The notes beneath the pieces were generated by a model, which was not told the origin of the DNA, made no database searches, and worked only from the letters and a program-made list of their open reading frames with translations. Shown here in pieces: positions 50,864 through 60,278 of a stretch of DNA of 64,000 nt. How positions within the stretch are numbered: the first letter of the stretch is position 1; each line of letters opens with the position of its first letter. This DNA is from Rhodospirillales bacterium (GTDB lineage: Bacteria > Pseudomonadota > Alphaproteobacteria > Acetobacterales > Acetobacteraceae): contig JANXSM010000177.1 in the NCBI GenBank assembly GCA_025352665.1, positions 1 to 64,000 of the forward strand, in the 5' to 3' direction. A program made the translations under genes and the position numbers.

Positions 50864-52483
50864 CTAGAACCGCACGATCGCCGAGGTTTGGATGCGGTCG
50901 GCGGTTCCGGTGGAGGTGCCGCCGGCGTTGCGGTGCGCCAGAGTGCGCTCCACGTGTTGGTATTCCACGCCGACGTCGAGGCGCGGGATGGGTGTCCAGA
51001 TCAGGTTGGTGGCTTCGCCCCACATGCGAGAGTTCACCTGTTCGCAGGTGCCGGCGGCGACGGCTGCGCCGGAGCATCCGCCGAACTGGCCGACATAGCC
51101 GGGGTTGTCCAGCCAGCCGCCGCCCAGGCTGACGTTGGCCTGCAGGGTCGGCAGGATCTTGTAGCTGGCGCCCACCATGGCGCCGAGCACCTTGACCGGC
51201 GTGATATCGACCCGGGCGGAGGTGACGCCGGCCAGGCCGGCGTTGGAAAGTGCCCCGAAGCCGGCCGAGGTTGTCGTCAGGTAGCGACCCAGCCCGGGGC
51301 CGTAGTTGACCGAGGCTTCCAGCTGCAGGCGGCCATCGAGCAGCTTCACTGATCCGGTGGCGCCCACGCCCCAGCCGGTCGTGCTTTTGTTGTAGCGGCC
51401 GCTCGCGGCGGTGGCGGCCTCGTTGTTGAGGGCGATCTCCGGGCGCAGAACGCCGCGCAGCGCCAGGGTATACCAGGGCTGCTCCTTCATCAGGCGCGCG
51501 GCGAAGTCGGGCGCGGTGCTCAGCGCCAGGCCGCCGCCGCCATTGGTGTCGGGGTAGCTGGTGCCGGCGGTGGTGGTGATGTCGCTGTACGAGTTCTCCA
51601 GCGAAACGGCGGCGGACAGTCCATCGCCAAAGCCATAGGCGTAACGCACCTGCGCCTGGCGGACGTTGCTGATCCCGACGAAGTCCCAGTCGCTGAGGGT
51701 GCGCACGGGCAGCATGATGCTGTCGTCGAACAGCGACTCGGTCTGGCCGATGAGCACACTGCTGCCGTGGTCGGTGTAGCCCAGCTGGGCGTAGGCCTTG
51801 CGGAGCCGCGGCGTGTAGGCGTTGTTGGTGGCAGGCACCGTGGCGCTGGAGTTTCCGCCGGCGAAGTCGAATTCAAAAAGCGTGGCGAGCGGGCCGACAT
51901 CGCTGCTCCCCGGCGTGCGCGTCTCGAAGGTCAGGCGAGAGCGGCGGGCGGCGAGCTGGTAGTCGCCGCCGCTGCGTGAGGCGGTGCTGTTCTTGAGCGG
52001 GACGGACTGCGCGGTGATGGTATCCGCCCGGTTCAGCGGCCCGGCGTCCCAGGTGCCATTGACCTTGATTTGCCCGCTCAGCCGCACGGCCGTGGTGGTG
52101 CCGGGGATGACGAAGCTGCCAGGGAAATCTTTCGGCGGGGCGAGCTGGGGCGTGATGTCGGCGGTTTGGGTCGCGACCTTGGCTGTGGTGGCTTCAACCG
52201 CACGAGTGCGCGCTTCGAGGGCCACGGCCTGGTCCTGCGATCCGCGAGCGGAGGCCTCGGCCTGCTGCTGGACCTGGCGCGCCTGCTGAATGGCGCGTCT
52301 CTGCTCCCCCTCCATTTGGTCGATTCGCTTCTGCATGGCATTGAGCTGGCGGCGCATATCGTCGAGCGACTGGGCCTTGGCTGCGTGCGGCACGGCGGTG
52401 CATAGCAACCCGGCGCCGAGCAAAAGGGCTGCGAACTGCGTGTGCGCGCGCCGGGATAGCCGCGCTCTGGATTGGATTGGCAT
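50864..52483 (-). CDS. Outer-membrane porin with N-terminal coiled coil (DcaP-like)
   Basis: A 539-residue outer-membrane protein with a signal peptide ending near AAKAQ. Residues about 38-100 form a coiled coil (LDDMRRQLNAMQKRIDQ, EGEQRRAIQQARQVQQQ), as in DcaP-type trimeric porins, and the rest is a beta-barrel with alternating strands ending in the OmpA-like C-terminal phenylalanine (SAIVRF). It probably carries small organic acids or alcohols. It is monocistronic, divergent from bamA across a 387-bp region. Confidence 0.87.
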   Translation of the reverse strand: MPIQSRARLSRRAHTQFAALLLGAGLLCTAVPHAAKAQSLDDMRRQLNAMQKRIDQMEGEQRRAIQQARQVQQQAEASARGSQDQAVALEARTRAVEATTAKVATQTADITPQLAPPKDFPGSFVIPGTTTAVRLSGQIKVNGTWDAGPLNRADTITAQSVPLKNSTASRSGGDYQLAARRSRLTFETRTPGSSDVGPLATLFEFDFAGGNSSATVPATNNAYTPRLRKAYAQLGYTDHGSSVLIGQTESLFDDSIMLPVRTLSDWDFVGISNVRQAQVRYAYGFGDGLSAAVSLENSYSDITTTAGTSYPDTNGGGGLALSTAPDFAARLMKEQPWYTLALRGVLRPEIALNNEAATAASGRYNKSTTGWGVGATGSVKLLDGRLQLEASVNYGPGLGRYLTTTSAGFGALSNAGLAGVTSARVDITPVKVLGAMVGASYKILPTLQANVSLGGGWLDNPGYVGQFGGCSGAAVAAGTCEQVNSRMWGEATNLIWTPIPRLDVGVEYQHVERTLAHRNAGGTSTGTADRIQTSAIVRF

Positions 52484-52870
52484 GTTACTGCTCCTTAGAT
52501 GTGGCAGGCATCACGCTTGGATTGATCGGCAGGCGCCAGCTGGCCACAATCCTGCGCAAAATCTGACCAGGATTTATGATGTTCGCAATAATTTTGCTGC
52601 CCGATTGCACAGTCTGCAAATATCTCAATCACCACGGAACCGATGCTTTAATAAAACGTTCTGAGGTGCTGCGCGGTTTGCGCCGTTCATTCGTGCGCAC
52701 GAAATGAAAGCAGTCCCGCCTGCCAGAACGCCCACGTCGCGCGTCGGCGGGCCTCGAAAACCGGTGTTTTTCGGCAGAACCGCACATCTGGCCACAGCCG
52801 CAGCCGCTCGCCTTGCTTCCTGCTCCTTGTGGCGTTACCACCCTAGCTGAGTTGCCCAGGAGTATTGTCT
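52484..52870. other. Divergent intergenic region between porin and bamA genes
   Basis: A 387-bp region without a convincing gene. An AT-richer stretch near 52575-52660 (CAATAATTTTG, TTTAATAAAACG) is the probable promoter area for one or both genes. A 90-codon minus-strand frame at 52629-52901 runs into bamA and lacks family similarity, so it is not called. No repeat of the dispersed family is present. Confidence 0.5.
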
Positions 52871-55246
52871 TTGGTTCGCACGCGCGCCGCCTTGTTGGCA
52901 TCTGTTGGCGTCATCGCATTGGTGTCGCCATGGGCGCCCGACGCAGCATGGGCGCAAGGCCTGCCCCGCCCCGCGGGCAATGTCGGCCGGCCTTTGCCGC
53001 AGGTCCAGGCGCAGGCCTCAACGGTCGGCGGTCAGATTTCGGACATCCGCGTCGAAGGCAATCAGCGCATCGAGGAGGGCACGGTGCGCTCGTACATGCT
53101 GGTCCAGCCGGGCGACCCGTTCGACGCTGACCGACTCGATCGGACGCTTAAGACTTTGTATGCAACCGGACTGTTCTCCGACGTGGCGCTGCGCCGCGAG
53201 GCCAACGTGCTGGTGGTGCGGGTGACCGAGAATCCGATCGTCAATCGCATCGTGTTCGAGGGTAACCACAAGATCACCGACGATCAGCTGCGCGCCGATG
53301 TCTCGCTGCGGCCGCGTTCGGTGTTCACCACCGCGATCGCCCAGGTGGACCGCCAGAAGATCCTGGACGACTACGCCAAGAAGGGCCGCTTCAGCGCCCG
53401 AGTCGAGCCCAAGACGATCGCGCTCAGCGAAAACCGCGTCGACGTGGTTTTCGAGATCGACGACGGGCCGGCCACCTACATCAGCCGCATCGCCTTCGTC
53501 GGCAACCACGCGTTCAGTGAGAGCCGGTTGAAGGAGATCGTGAGTTCCCGCGAGGAGGCGTTCTGGCGCCTGCTGTCCACCTCCGACAGCTATGATCCGG
53601 AGCGTATGAACTTCGACAAGGAACTCCTGCGCCGCTTCTACCTCAAGAACGGCTACGCAGATGTCGAGATCAGCAGCGCCAACGCCGAGCTGTCGGCCGA
53701 CCGCACGGCGTTCTTTGTCACTTTCAACATTAACGAGGGCGAACGCTACCGCGTCGGCGACGTGAAGGTGAACAGCGGGCTGCGCAACCTCGATGGCGCC
53801 ACCCTGCTGACGCAGGTGACGCAGAGCGTGGGGGACTGGTACGACGGCGATGCGGTGGAGAAATCCGTCCAGCAGATCACCGACCAGGTGCAGACCCGCG
53901 GCTACGCCTTCGTCGACGTGAAGCCGCGCATCTCGCGCGACAAGGAGAAGCACACCGTCGATCTGGTGTTCGACGTGAGCGAGGGGCCGCGCGTCTACAT
54001 TGAGCGGATCGACATCTCCGGCAACGTGCGCACCAAGGACAACGTTATCCGCCGCGAGTTCCGCGTGGCCGAGGGCGACGCCTTCAACGCGGCACTGGTC
54101 CGCCGGTCGCGCCAGCGGCTGGACGATCTCGGCTATTTCAACAGCGTCACGGTCAGCTCCAACCCCGGCTCGGCCCCCGACAAGGCGATCGTCAATGTCG
54201 GAATCGAGGAGAAGGCCACCGGCGAACTCACCCTCGGCGGCGGCTATTCGACGGACGCCGGCGCCCTGCTCAACGCCGGCCTGCGCGAGCGTAACCTGAT
54301 CGGCACCGGCGTCGATGCCAACATCAACGCCGTGCTGGCGCAGCGGCGCACCCAGGGCGACCTGACCATCACCGACCCGTATTTCCTGGATCGCAACCTG
54401 GTCGGCAGCTTCAATCTGTTCGCGGTGCAGAACAACAACCAGACCGTGGCGCAGTACAGCGAGCGGCGCTACGGCACCTCGTTTACCCTTGGCTACGAGA
54501 TCAGCGAGCATCTGCGTCAGTCCTGGACCTACTCTCTGGTGCAACGAACCATCTACAACGTCCAGACCGGCGCCAGCCTCTACGTGTATGACCAAGCCGG
54601 CACGACGTTGCTGTCGCAGATCGGCCAGACCCTGTCGCTCGACTATCGCGACAGCAAGCTCGACCCGCACGACGGCTACATCGTTCGCTTCGGCAGCGAT
54701 TTCGCAGGCCTCGGCGGCAATGTGAGCTATGTGCGCGCGAAGGTAGACGGCACGTATTTCGTGCCGCTCGACAGCATCTCTGGCAATTCCGACTGGGGTG
54801 TCGCCATCTCCGCCGGCGCCGGCCAGCTGTTCCCGGTCGGCCGGGATGAGAAGATCATCGACCGCTTCTTCCTCGGTGGCGACAATCTGCGCGGCTTCCA
54901 GTCCGGTGGCGCGGGTCCGCATGCCATCCACGGCGGTGACAGCCTCGGCGGCCGGACCATCATCACCCAGTCCACCGAGTTGCGCTTCCCGCTGCCGGTC
55001 TCGCCCGATCTAGGGCTGACCGGACGCGCCTTCGTCGATATCGGCACACTGTACAACGCCCCCACCGTGGTCGCCGGCGTGTCCCAGGCAGTGGCCAACT
55101 TTCACGCGGTGCGGCTCGGCGCCGGTGTCGGCGTGGCCTGGCGCACGCCGTTCGGCCTGATCAACCTCGATCTGGCGCCGTTCGTCATCAAGCAGCATTA
55201 CGACCAGGGACAGATCTTCCGGTTCGGCTTTGGTACAAGGTTTTGA
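52871..55246 (+). CDS. bamA: Outer-membrane protein assembly factor BamA
   Basis: The essential beta-barrel assembly protein, about 791 residues. A signal peptide (ending near AWAQG) is followed by five POTRA domains (about residues 50-395; e.g. GQISDIRVEGNQRIEEGTV, VYIERIDISGNVRTKDN) and a 16-strand barrel with the lid-loop motif DNLRGFQSGG and C-terminal FGFGTRF. It appears to start with TTG at 52871, 8 bp after AGGAG; another TTG at 52865 is too close to that site. It heads bamA-skp-lpxD-fabZ-lpxA. Confidence 0.95.
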   Translation: MVRTRAALLASVGVIALVSPWAPDAAWAQGLPRPAGNVGRPLPQVQAQASTVGGQISDIRVEGNQRIEEGTVRSYMLVQPGDPFDADRLDRTLKTLYATGLFSDVALRREANVLVVRVTENPIVNRIVFEGNHKITDDQLRADVSLRPRSVFTTAIAQVDRQKILDDYAKKGRFSARVEPKTIALSENRVDVVFEIDDGPATYISRIAFVGNHAFSESRLKEIVSSREEAFWRLLSTSDSYDPERMNFDKELLRRFYLKNGYADVEISSANAELSADRTAFFVTFNINEGERYRVGDVKVNSGLRNLDGATLLTQVTQSVGDWYDGDAVEKSVQQITDQVQTRGYAFVDVKPRISRDKEKHTVDLVFDVSEGPRVYIERIDISGNVRTKDNVIRREFRVAEGDAFNAALVRRSRQRLDDLGYFNSVTVSSNPGSAPDKAIVNVGIEEKATGELTLGGGYSTDAGALLNAGLRERNLIGTGVDANINAVLAQRRTQGDLTITDPYFLDRNLVGSFNLFAVQNNNQTVAQYSERRYGTSFTLGYEISEHLRQSWTYSLVQRTIYNVQTGASLYVYDQAGTTLLSQIGQTLSLDYRDSKLDPHDGYIVRFGSDFAGLGGNVSYVRAKVDGTYFVPLDSISGNSDWGVAISAGAGQLFPVGRDEKIIDRFFLGGDNLRGFQSGGAGPHAIHGGDSLGGRTIITQSTELRFPLPVSPDLGLTGRAFVDIGTLYNAPTVVAGVSQAVANFHAVRLGAGVGVAWRTPFGLINLDLAPFVIKQHYDQGQIFRFGFGTRF

Positions 55247-55251
55247 TTGGC

Positions 55252-56166
55252 ATGATGCGTTTTTCCATTCTGGCTGCTCCGGTGGCCGCTGCTCTCGTGG
55301 TCGCGGCGCTGTCGCTGAACCCGGCCCATGCGCAGGATTTCTTTGTTCCCGGAGCCCCGCGTCCGGCGGCCCCTGGCCCCGCCGCGGGACCTCGTCCGGC
55401 GCCCCGGCCACAGCCGCCGCGTCCGCAGCCAGGCCCGGCGCTGGGCAACAGTCCCCAGGGCCTCAACACCCAGGGCGTCGGTGGCCTGTTGCCGCAGGAC
55501 CAGGACCAGATGGTTCAGGTGCAGCTGCCGCCGGTGCCGGAACTGCCTCCGCTGCCCCGCACCGCCTCGCCGCCAACCGCGGTGATCGGCGTGATGGGCG
55601 TGCCCGAAGTGATGCGCGCATCGACCGCGGCCCAACTGGTCGACCGGGTGATCGGCGAGCGACGCGAGAAGCTGAACGAGGACGCACAGAAGGAGCAGGC
55701 CGCTTGGCGCGACCTGCAGCAGCAGCTGGCGGCGCAGCGCAGCACCATGTCGCCCGAGCAGATCCGCACCAAGGAGCGCGAGCTCCAGGACCGCATCACC
55801 AATGCGCAGAAAATCTTTCGCGATCGTAACCGCATCGTGCAGGAGGCCGCCCAGTATGGCGTCGGCCAGATCGAGCGGATGCTGGTGGCGGTGATCCGCC
55901 AGGTGGCGGAAAGCCGCGGCATGAACCTCGTGCTGCACCGGGCCCAGGTCGCTCTGAACGTCAACGAATTCGACATTACCGACCAGGTGGCGGCGCAGCT
56001 GAACAAGCTGATGCCGCAGGTGACGATCCCGCCCGACGGCGTGTCCGCCGCTGCGATGACGCCGCCCGCGGGTGGGCCGGCGGCGATGCCGGCAGCTGTT
56101 CCCCCAGCCAACGGCGCTCGCGGCGGCGCCGCACCGCCGTCGCCGCCCGCCGGTCCGCGGCGGTAG
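55252..56166 (+). CDS. OmpH/Skp-like periplasmic chaperone with proline-rich insert
   Basis: A 304-residue exported protein 5 bp after bamA. A signal peptide ([20 protein letters not shown]) is followed by a proline-rich segment (about residues 32-105), then a Skp-like helical region ([33 protein letters not shown]) and a second proline/alanine-rich tail. Skp normally has about 160 residues, so both extensions are unusual. Its position between bamA and lpxD is the classical skp place, supporting a chaperone role. Confidence 0.85.
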   Translation: MMRFSILAAPVAAALVVAALSLNPAHAQDFFVPGAPRPAAPGPAAGPRPAPRPQPPRPQPGPALGNSPQGLNTQGVGGLLPQDQDQMVQVQLPPVPELPPLPRTASPPTAVIGVMGVPEVMRASTAAQLVDRVIGERREKLNEDAQKEQAAWRDLQQQLAAQRSTMSPEQIRTKERELQDRITNAQKIFRDRNRIVQEAAQYGVGQIERMLVAVIRQVAESRGMNLVLHRAQVALNVNEFDITDQVAAQLNKLMPQVTIPPDGVSAAAMTPPAGGPAAMPAAVPPANGARGGAAPPSPPAGPRR

Positions 56167-56170
56167 CACA

Positions 56171-57334
56171 ATGACCGGGGAGATGGCCGTGGCCGAGACA
56201 ATGGCCGCGGTGGAACCGGTTTCGGGTGACCCCCGATTCTATGCCCGTAGCGGCCCCTACAGTCTAGAGATGGTGGCCGCCGCCGCGCGCGGCACGCTGG
56301 TGCCGGCGCGCGAGCCGACGTTTCCAGCCAATGGCGGTGACAGCCTGCTGCATGGCGTGGCGCCCCTGCAGACGGCCCAGCCAGGCCAGGTCAGCTTTCT
56401 CGACAACCGCAAATACATGTCCGCCCTGGCCGCCTGCCGTGCCTCGGTGGTGATCGTCCACCCCTCCATGCAGGCAAAGGTGCCACCCGCGGCTGCCGCG
56501 ATCGTCACGAGCGAACCGTATATGGGCTGGGCCGGTGCGGCTGCATTGTTCCATCCTTTTCCACCAGAGGTTGCGGGCGTCCACCCGCTTGCTCTGGTCG
56601 ACCCCTCCGCCACGATCGATCCATCCTGCGAGATCGGCCCGTTCGCCGTGATCGGCCCGCACGCCCGCATCGGCCCGCGCTGCCGCATCGGTGCTGGGGC
56701 CAACCTGGGCCAGGGCGTGGTGCTCGGCGCAGATTGCCGCGTGGGCGTCCATTGCTCGATCAGCCACGCCATCATCGGCAGCCGTGTGCTGCTGTTCCCA
56801 GGCGTGCGGATCGGCCAGGACGGTTTCGGTTTCGCCACGACCATGACGCCGGCGGGGCCGTCTCACATCAGCATTCCCCAGCTCGGCCGCGTGGTGCTGG
56901 AGGATGACGTGGAGGTCGGCGCCAACAGCTGCATCGACCGCGGATCGGCACAGGACACCGTCATCGGCGCCGGCTCCCGGCTCGACAACCTGGTGCAGAT
57001 CGGGCACAACGTTCGCCTCGGTCGTTGCTGTGTCATCGTGGCGCAGGTGGGGATCTCAGGCTCTACCGTGTTCGAGGATTTTGTCGTCGCAGCTGGACAA
57101 GCAGGCTTTGCAGGCCACGTCCGGGTGGGGCGCGGGGCACGCATCGGCGGACAGGCTGGGGTGATGTCCGATATCAAGGCCGGCCAGGAGGTGATCGGGT
57201 CGCCCGCCCAGCCGGTTAAAAGTTTCTTCCGGCAAGTGGCAACGTTGCGTCGCCTCGCCGGGTTGAGGGGCAAGAGCAACACGGCAGATCAGGACCCACC
57301 ATCCGGATCGGCTCAGGGGACGGTGTCGGACTGA
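56171..57334 (+). CDS. lpxD: UDP-3-O-(3-hydroxyacyl)glucosamine N-acyltransferase
   Basis: A 387-residue left-handed beta-helix acyltransferase of lipid A synthesis. It has the N-terminal uridine-binding domain ([20 protein letters not shown]), hexapeptide repeats ([17 protein letters not shown]), the catalytic histidine region [12 protein letters not shown] and the C-terminal [18 protein letters not shown]. The ATG at 56171 lies 4 bp after the skp-like gene. The C-terminal tail is slightly extended. Confidence 0.95.
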   Translation: MTGEMAVAETMAAVEPVSGDPRFYARSGPYSLEMVAAAARGTLVPAREPTFPANGGDSLLHGVAPLQTAQPGQVSFLDNRKYMSALAACRASVVIVHPSMQAKVPPAAAAIVTSEPYMGWAGAAALFHPFPPEVAGVHPLALVDPSATIDPSCEIGPFAVIGPHARIGPRCRIGAGANLGQGVVLGADCRVGVHCSISHAIIGSRVLLFPGVRIGQDGFGFATTMTPAGPSHISIPQLGRVVLEDDVEVGANSCIDRGSAQDTVIGAGSRLDNLVQIGHNVRLGRCCVIVAQVGISGSTVFEDFVVAAGQAGFAGHVRVGRGARIGGQAGVMSDIKAGQEVIGSPAQPVKSFFRQVATLRRLAGLRGKSNTADQDPPSGSAQGTVSD

Positions 57335-57340
57335 ATTTCC

Positions 57341-57832
57341 ATGGATGTCACGGAGCCCACCACCGAGGCCGGCAGCGCCGCGCGGCCCACCATCCCCATG
57401 CTGGACATCGCGCGCATCATGCATGCGATTCCGCATCGTTTCCCCATGTTGATGATCGACCGGATGGAGGATGTGGTCCTCGGCCAGTCGGCGGTCGGCA
57501 TCAAGAACGTGTCGGTCAACGAGCCGTTCTTCCAGGGCCATTTTCCCGGTCACCCGATCATGCCCGGCGTGATGATCATCGAGGCGATGGCACAGACATC
57601 GGCGGTGCTCGTGGTCGAGACATTGGGTCCCGATGCCGCGGGCAAGCTGGTGTATTTCATGTCCATCGAAAGTGCGAAGTTCCGCCGCCCGGTGGTGCCG
57701 GGCGATCGGCTGCACATCCACGTGTCGAAGCTGCGGTCGCGCGGCAACGTATGGAAATTCAACGGCGTGGCCAGGGTGGACGGCGTGGCCGTGGCAGAAG
57801 CCATCTATGCTGCAATGATCCTGGACCGATAG
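57341..57832 (+). CDS. fabZ: 3-hydroxyacyl-ACP dehydratase FabZ
   Basis: A 163-residue hot-dog-fold dehydratase of fatty acid elongation. The active-site histidine lies in FFQGHFPGHPIMPGV and the glutamate in MIIEAMAQTSAVL. PHRFPMLMIDRM is the N-terminal signature. It sits between lpxD and lpxA, the conserved order that couples fatty acid and lipid A supply. Confidence 0.96.
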   Translation: MDVTEPTTEAGSAARPTIPMLDIARIMHAIPHRFPMLMIDRMEDVVLGQSAVGIKNVSVNEPFFQGHFPGHPIMPGVMIIEAMAQTSAVLVVETLGPDAAGKLVYFMSIESAKFRRPVVPGDRLHIHVSKLRSRGNVWKFNGVARVDGVAVAEAIYAAMILDR

Positions 57833-57851
57833 GCCCGGTGAGCGGAGTTCA

Positions 57852-58664
57852 GTGAGCAGCATCCACCCACGCGCGATCGTGGCCCCAGGGGCTACGATCG
57901 CGGACGGCGCACGCATCGGCCCCTGGTGCCAGATCGGCCCTGACGTTACGATCGGCGCTGGCGCCGAATTGATCAGCCATGTGGTAGTGGAAGGCCGTAC
58001 GTCCATTGGTGCCGAAGCACGGCTTTACCCGTTCTGCACCGTGGGCATGGCGCCGCAGGACCTGAAATACAAAGGCGAGCCGACTGGCTGCGAGATCGGT
58101 GCCCGTACTCAAATACGCGAACATGTAACCGTAAATCGTGGCACCGTGACAGGCAGCGGGATCACGAGGGTCGGCGAGGATTGCCTTCTGATGACCGGCG
58201 TGCATGTGGCACATGATTGCGAATTGGGCCGCGGGGTTGTCATCGCCAACAATGTGCTGATGGGCGGTCATGTCACTATTGGCGACAATGCTGTGATCGG
58301 CGGGGGGGCTGCGATTATTCAGAACGCCAGGATTGGCCGGGTCGCCATGATCGGCGGCATGTCTGGCGTGGAGGGTGATGTCGTGCCGTTCGGCACCGTC
58401 CTCGGCAACCGCGCGCGACTCTCAGGCATCAATGTTCTGGGCCTCAAGAGGCGCGGTTACGATCGCGCCCAGCAGCATGCTGTTCGTGCTGCGTTTCGGA
58501 GTCTGTTCAAGGGCTTTGGCGTTTTTGCGGAACGGGTGGAAGCGCTTAGGGCCGAGCACGGCCACGATCCGCTGATTGCCGAACTGCTCGCCTTCATTGA
58601 TACGCCAAGCCGTCGTGGGCTGATCCGGTCGGCGACCGAGGATGCGGATGAAGACGCCGGCTGA
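57852..58664 (+). CDS. lpxA: UDP-N-acetylglucosamine acyltransferase
   Basis: A 270-residue acyltransferase for the first committed step of lipid A synthesis. It shows hexapeptide repeats from IHPRAIVAPGATIADGARIG, the catalytic histidine in GVHVAHDCELG, the conserved AGMSG-like GGMSGVEGDVVPFG and GLKRRGYDRAQQHAVR. It begins with GTG at 57852, 19 bp after fabZ. A hairpin terminator follows, and the next lipid A gene, lpxI, is beyond an opposing small gene. Confidence 0.96.
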   Translation: MSSIHPRAIVAPGATIADGARIGPWCQIGPDVTIGAGAELISHVVVEGRTSIGAEARLYPFCTVGMAPQDLKYKGEPTGCEIGARTQIREHVTVNRGTVTGSGITRVGEDCLLMTGVHVAHDCELGRGVVIANNVLMGGHVTIGDNAVIGGGAAIIQNARIGRVAMIGGMSGVEGDVVPFGTVLGNRARLSGINVLGLKRRGYDRAQQHAVRAAFRSLFKGFGVFAERVEALRAEHGHDPLIAELLAFIDTPSRRGLIRSATEDADEDAG

Positions 58665-58680
58665 GGCCGGATATGCAAGT

Positions 58681-58721
58681 TGGTCCCCGGCCAGGTCCGG
58701 CTCTGGCCTGACCGGGGATCA
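58681..58721. terminator. Convergent hairpin after lpxA
   Basis: Arms 58681-58695 and 58707-58721 pair at 13 of 15 positions (core GTCCCCGG/CCGGGGA) around an 11-nt loop. The right arm includes the stop codon of the opposing small gene, so the structure can end both transcripts. No T-run is seen. Confidence 0.55.
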
Positions 58722-58964
58722 GTGCAGGTTGCAGGATTCGAGCAGTTCCCGGCCAGCGGTCTCGAGCAGGCATGCGCCGATTGCCCTGCGGATTGCAAGG
58801 TTGGTGTCGCCCAGTCCCAGTTCCGCCGCCTCATCCGCTAGTTTGCCGAGACACAACGCTATGCCGCGCGCGGCAGGCCCGCGCTCTTCCTGCGACGGCC
58901 GATCGTCCTGTGGTTCCGGCACATCGGGTCCTTTGAAACTGCCATCCTGCATCGCCTTCGACAT
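58719..58964 (-). CDS. Small conserved hypothetical protein, antisense within the lpx cluster
   Basis: An 81-residue frame from the ATG at 58964 (MSKAMQDGSFKGPDVPE); a second ATG is at 58952. The second half, RGIALCLGKLADEAAELGL and LAIRRAIGACLLETAGRE, looks like a compact helical protein, with cysteines in ALCLG, GACLL and ESCNLH. I do not recognise a domain. It is the only minus-strand gene between lpxA and lpxI and is divergent from lpxI with 74 bp between the starts. Confidence 0.6.
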   Translation of the reverse strand: MSKAMQDGSFKGPDVPEPQDDRPSQEERGPAARGIALCLGKLADEAAELGLGDTNLAIRRAIGACLLETAGRELLESCNLH

Positions 58965-59038
58965 CCTATTACAATTTGGCAAGAAAATGCAGGTTTCGCC
59001 TGCCGGCGCCCATACGTACATATCTGGATCTCGGACCG

Positions 59039-59869
59039 ATGACTGAGCCCCGCAGAGTGCTTGGAATCCTGGCCGGTGGCGGTCCGTTGCCGGGGCAGGT
59101 GGCAGCAGCGGCCACCGCCGCGGGCCGGCCAGTGTTCCTGGTGGGGCTCGAAGGGTATGCGGATCCCGCGGTTTTAGCAGGTTTTTCGCATGAATTCGCC
59201 AGATTGGGGGCGGCGGGGCAAATCCTGTCGCTGCTGCGTGCGGCCGGGGTTCAGGATCTCGTGCTGGTCGGCCCGGTACGCCGCCCGTCGGTTTTCGACC
59301 TGCGACCTGACGCAGAAGGTGTACGCATCATGGCCCGGATCGGTCGCGCCGCCTTCGGGGGCGATGACGGTCTGCTGGCAGCCGTGGTGCGTGTGCTGGC
59401 CGAGGAAGGCTTCACCGTGGTGGGCGCCCACGAGATCATCACCGAGTCGCTGGGTCCGCGCGGGCAACTGACCATGCTGGGTCCGGACGCCCAGGCGCAG
59501 GCGGATATCGACCGTGGCGTGGCGGTGGCGCGTCTGCTCGGCACCGCCGACGTCGGCCAGGGCTGCGTGGTGCAGCAGGGCATCGTGTTGGCGCTGGAAG
59601 CCATCGAGGGAACCGATGCGATGCTCGCCCGCGCGCGCGGGCTGGCGCGGCCGGGCCCAGGCGGCGTACTGGTCAAGCTGGTCAAGCCAGGGCAGGATCG
59701 GCGGGCCGACCTGCCGACCATCGGGCCAGGCACGATCGCGGCATGCAACGCCGCGGGGTTGCGGGGCATTGCGTTCGAGGCGGGAGGCACGATGCTGACG
59801 GATCGGGTCGCCACCATCGCGGCTGCCGATGCTGCCGGGTTGTTTCTGGTTGGCGTCGAATCAAAATAA
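59039..59869 (+). CDS. lpxI: UDP-2,3-diacylglucosamine diphosphatase LpxI
   Basis: A 276-residue pyrophosphatase (DUF1009) that makes lipid X in organisms lacking LpxH. Conserved parts are [17 protein letters not shown] at the N-terminus, [34 protein letters not shown] and the C-terminal [18 protein letters not shown] with [14 protein letters not shown]. The ATG at 59039 is chosen. It is followed by the glyoxalase gene 13 bp later. Confidence 0.94.
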   Translation: MTEPRRVLGILAGGGPLPGQVAAAATAAGRPVFLVGLEGYADPAVLAGFSHEFARLGAAGQILSLLRAAGVQDLVLVGPVRRPSVFDLRPDAEGVRIMARIGRAAFGGDDGLLAAVVRVLAEEGFTVVGAHEIITESLGPRGQLTMLGPDAQAQADIDRGVAVARLLGTADVGQGCVVQQGIVLALEAIEGTDAMLARARGLARPGPGGVLVKLVKPGQDRRADLPTIGPGTIAACNAAGLRGIAFEAGGTMLTDRVATIAAADAAGLFLVGVESK

Positions 59870-59882
59870 CGAGGAGATCACC

Positions 59883-60278
59883 ATGGCCGAAGGTTTTCAC
59901 TTTCTGCACACGATGCTGCGCGTGTCGGACCTGGAGAAAAGCGTCAAGTTCTACACCGAGCATATGGCTATGAAGGAGCTGCGCCGGCGTGATGTGCCGG
60001 ACGGCAAATACACCCTGGTTTTCGTCGGCTACGGCCACGAGCCGGAGCATGCGGTGGTGGAGCTGACCTACAACTACGGCGTCGACAAATACGAGATCGG
60101 CACGGCGTTCGGCCACCTTGCCATCGGCATGCCCGATGTCTACGGCGTCTGCGCCAAGCTGAAGGAAGCCGGCGCCAAGGTGACGCGCGAACCCGGGCCG
60201 GTGCAGTTCGGCACCACGGTCATCGCCTTCGTCGAAGACCCGGACGGCTACAAGATCGAGCTGATCCAGCGCGCCTGA
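59883..60278 (+). CDS. gloA: Lactoylglutathione lyase (glyoxalase I)
   Basis: A 131-residue enzyme that isomerises the methylglyoxal-glutathione hemithioacetal. Metal ligands are His8 or His9 in [10 protein letters not shown], Glu in HAVVELTYN, His in [10 protein letters not shown] and Glu in YKIELIQ. The GAGGAG ribosome site precedes the ATG at 59883. Its last base overlaps the start of the ycjX-like gene (TGATG). Confidence 0.94.
   Translation: MAEGFHFLHTMLRVSDLEKSVKFYTEHMAMKELRRRDVPDGKYTLVFVGYGHEPEHAVVELTYNYGVDKYEIGTAFGHLAIGMPDVYGVCAKLKEAGAKVTREPGPVQFGTTVIAFVEDPDGYKIELIQRA

Noticed and set aside
53018-54931. A 637-codon open frame on the minus strand within bamA
   Set aside because: It is a high-GC shadow of bamA, which has complete family motifs on the plus strand; the antisense product has no recognisable domain.
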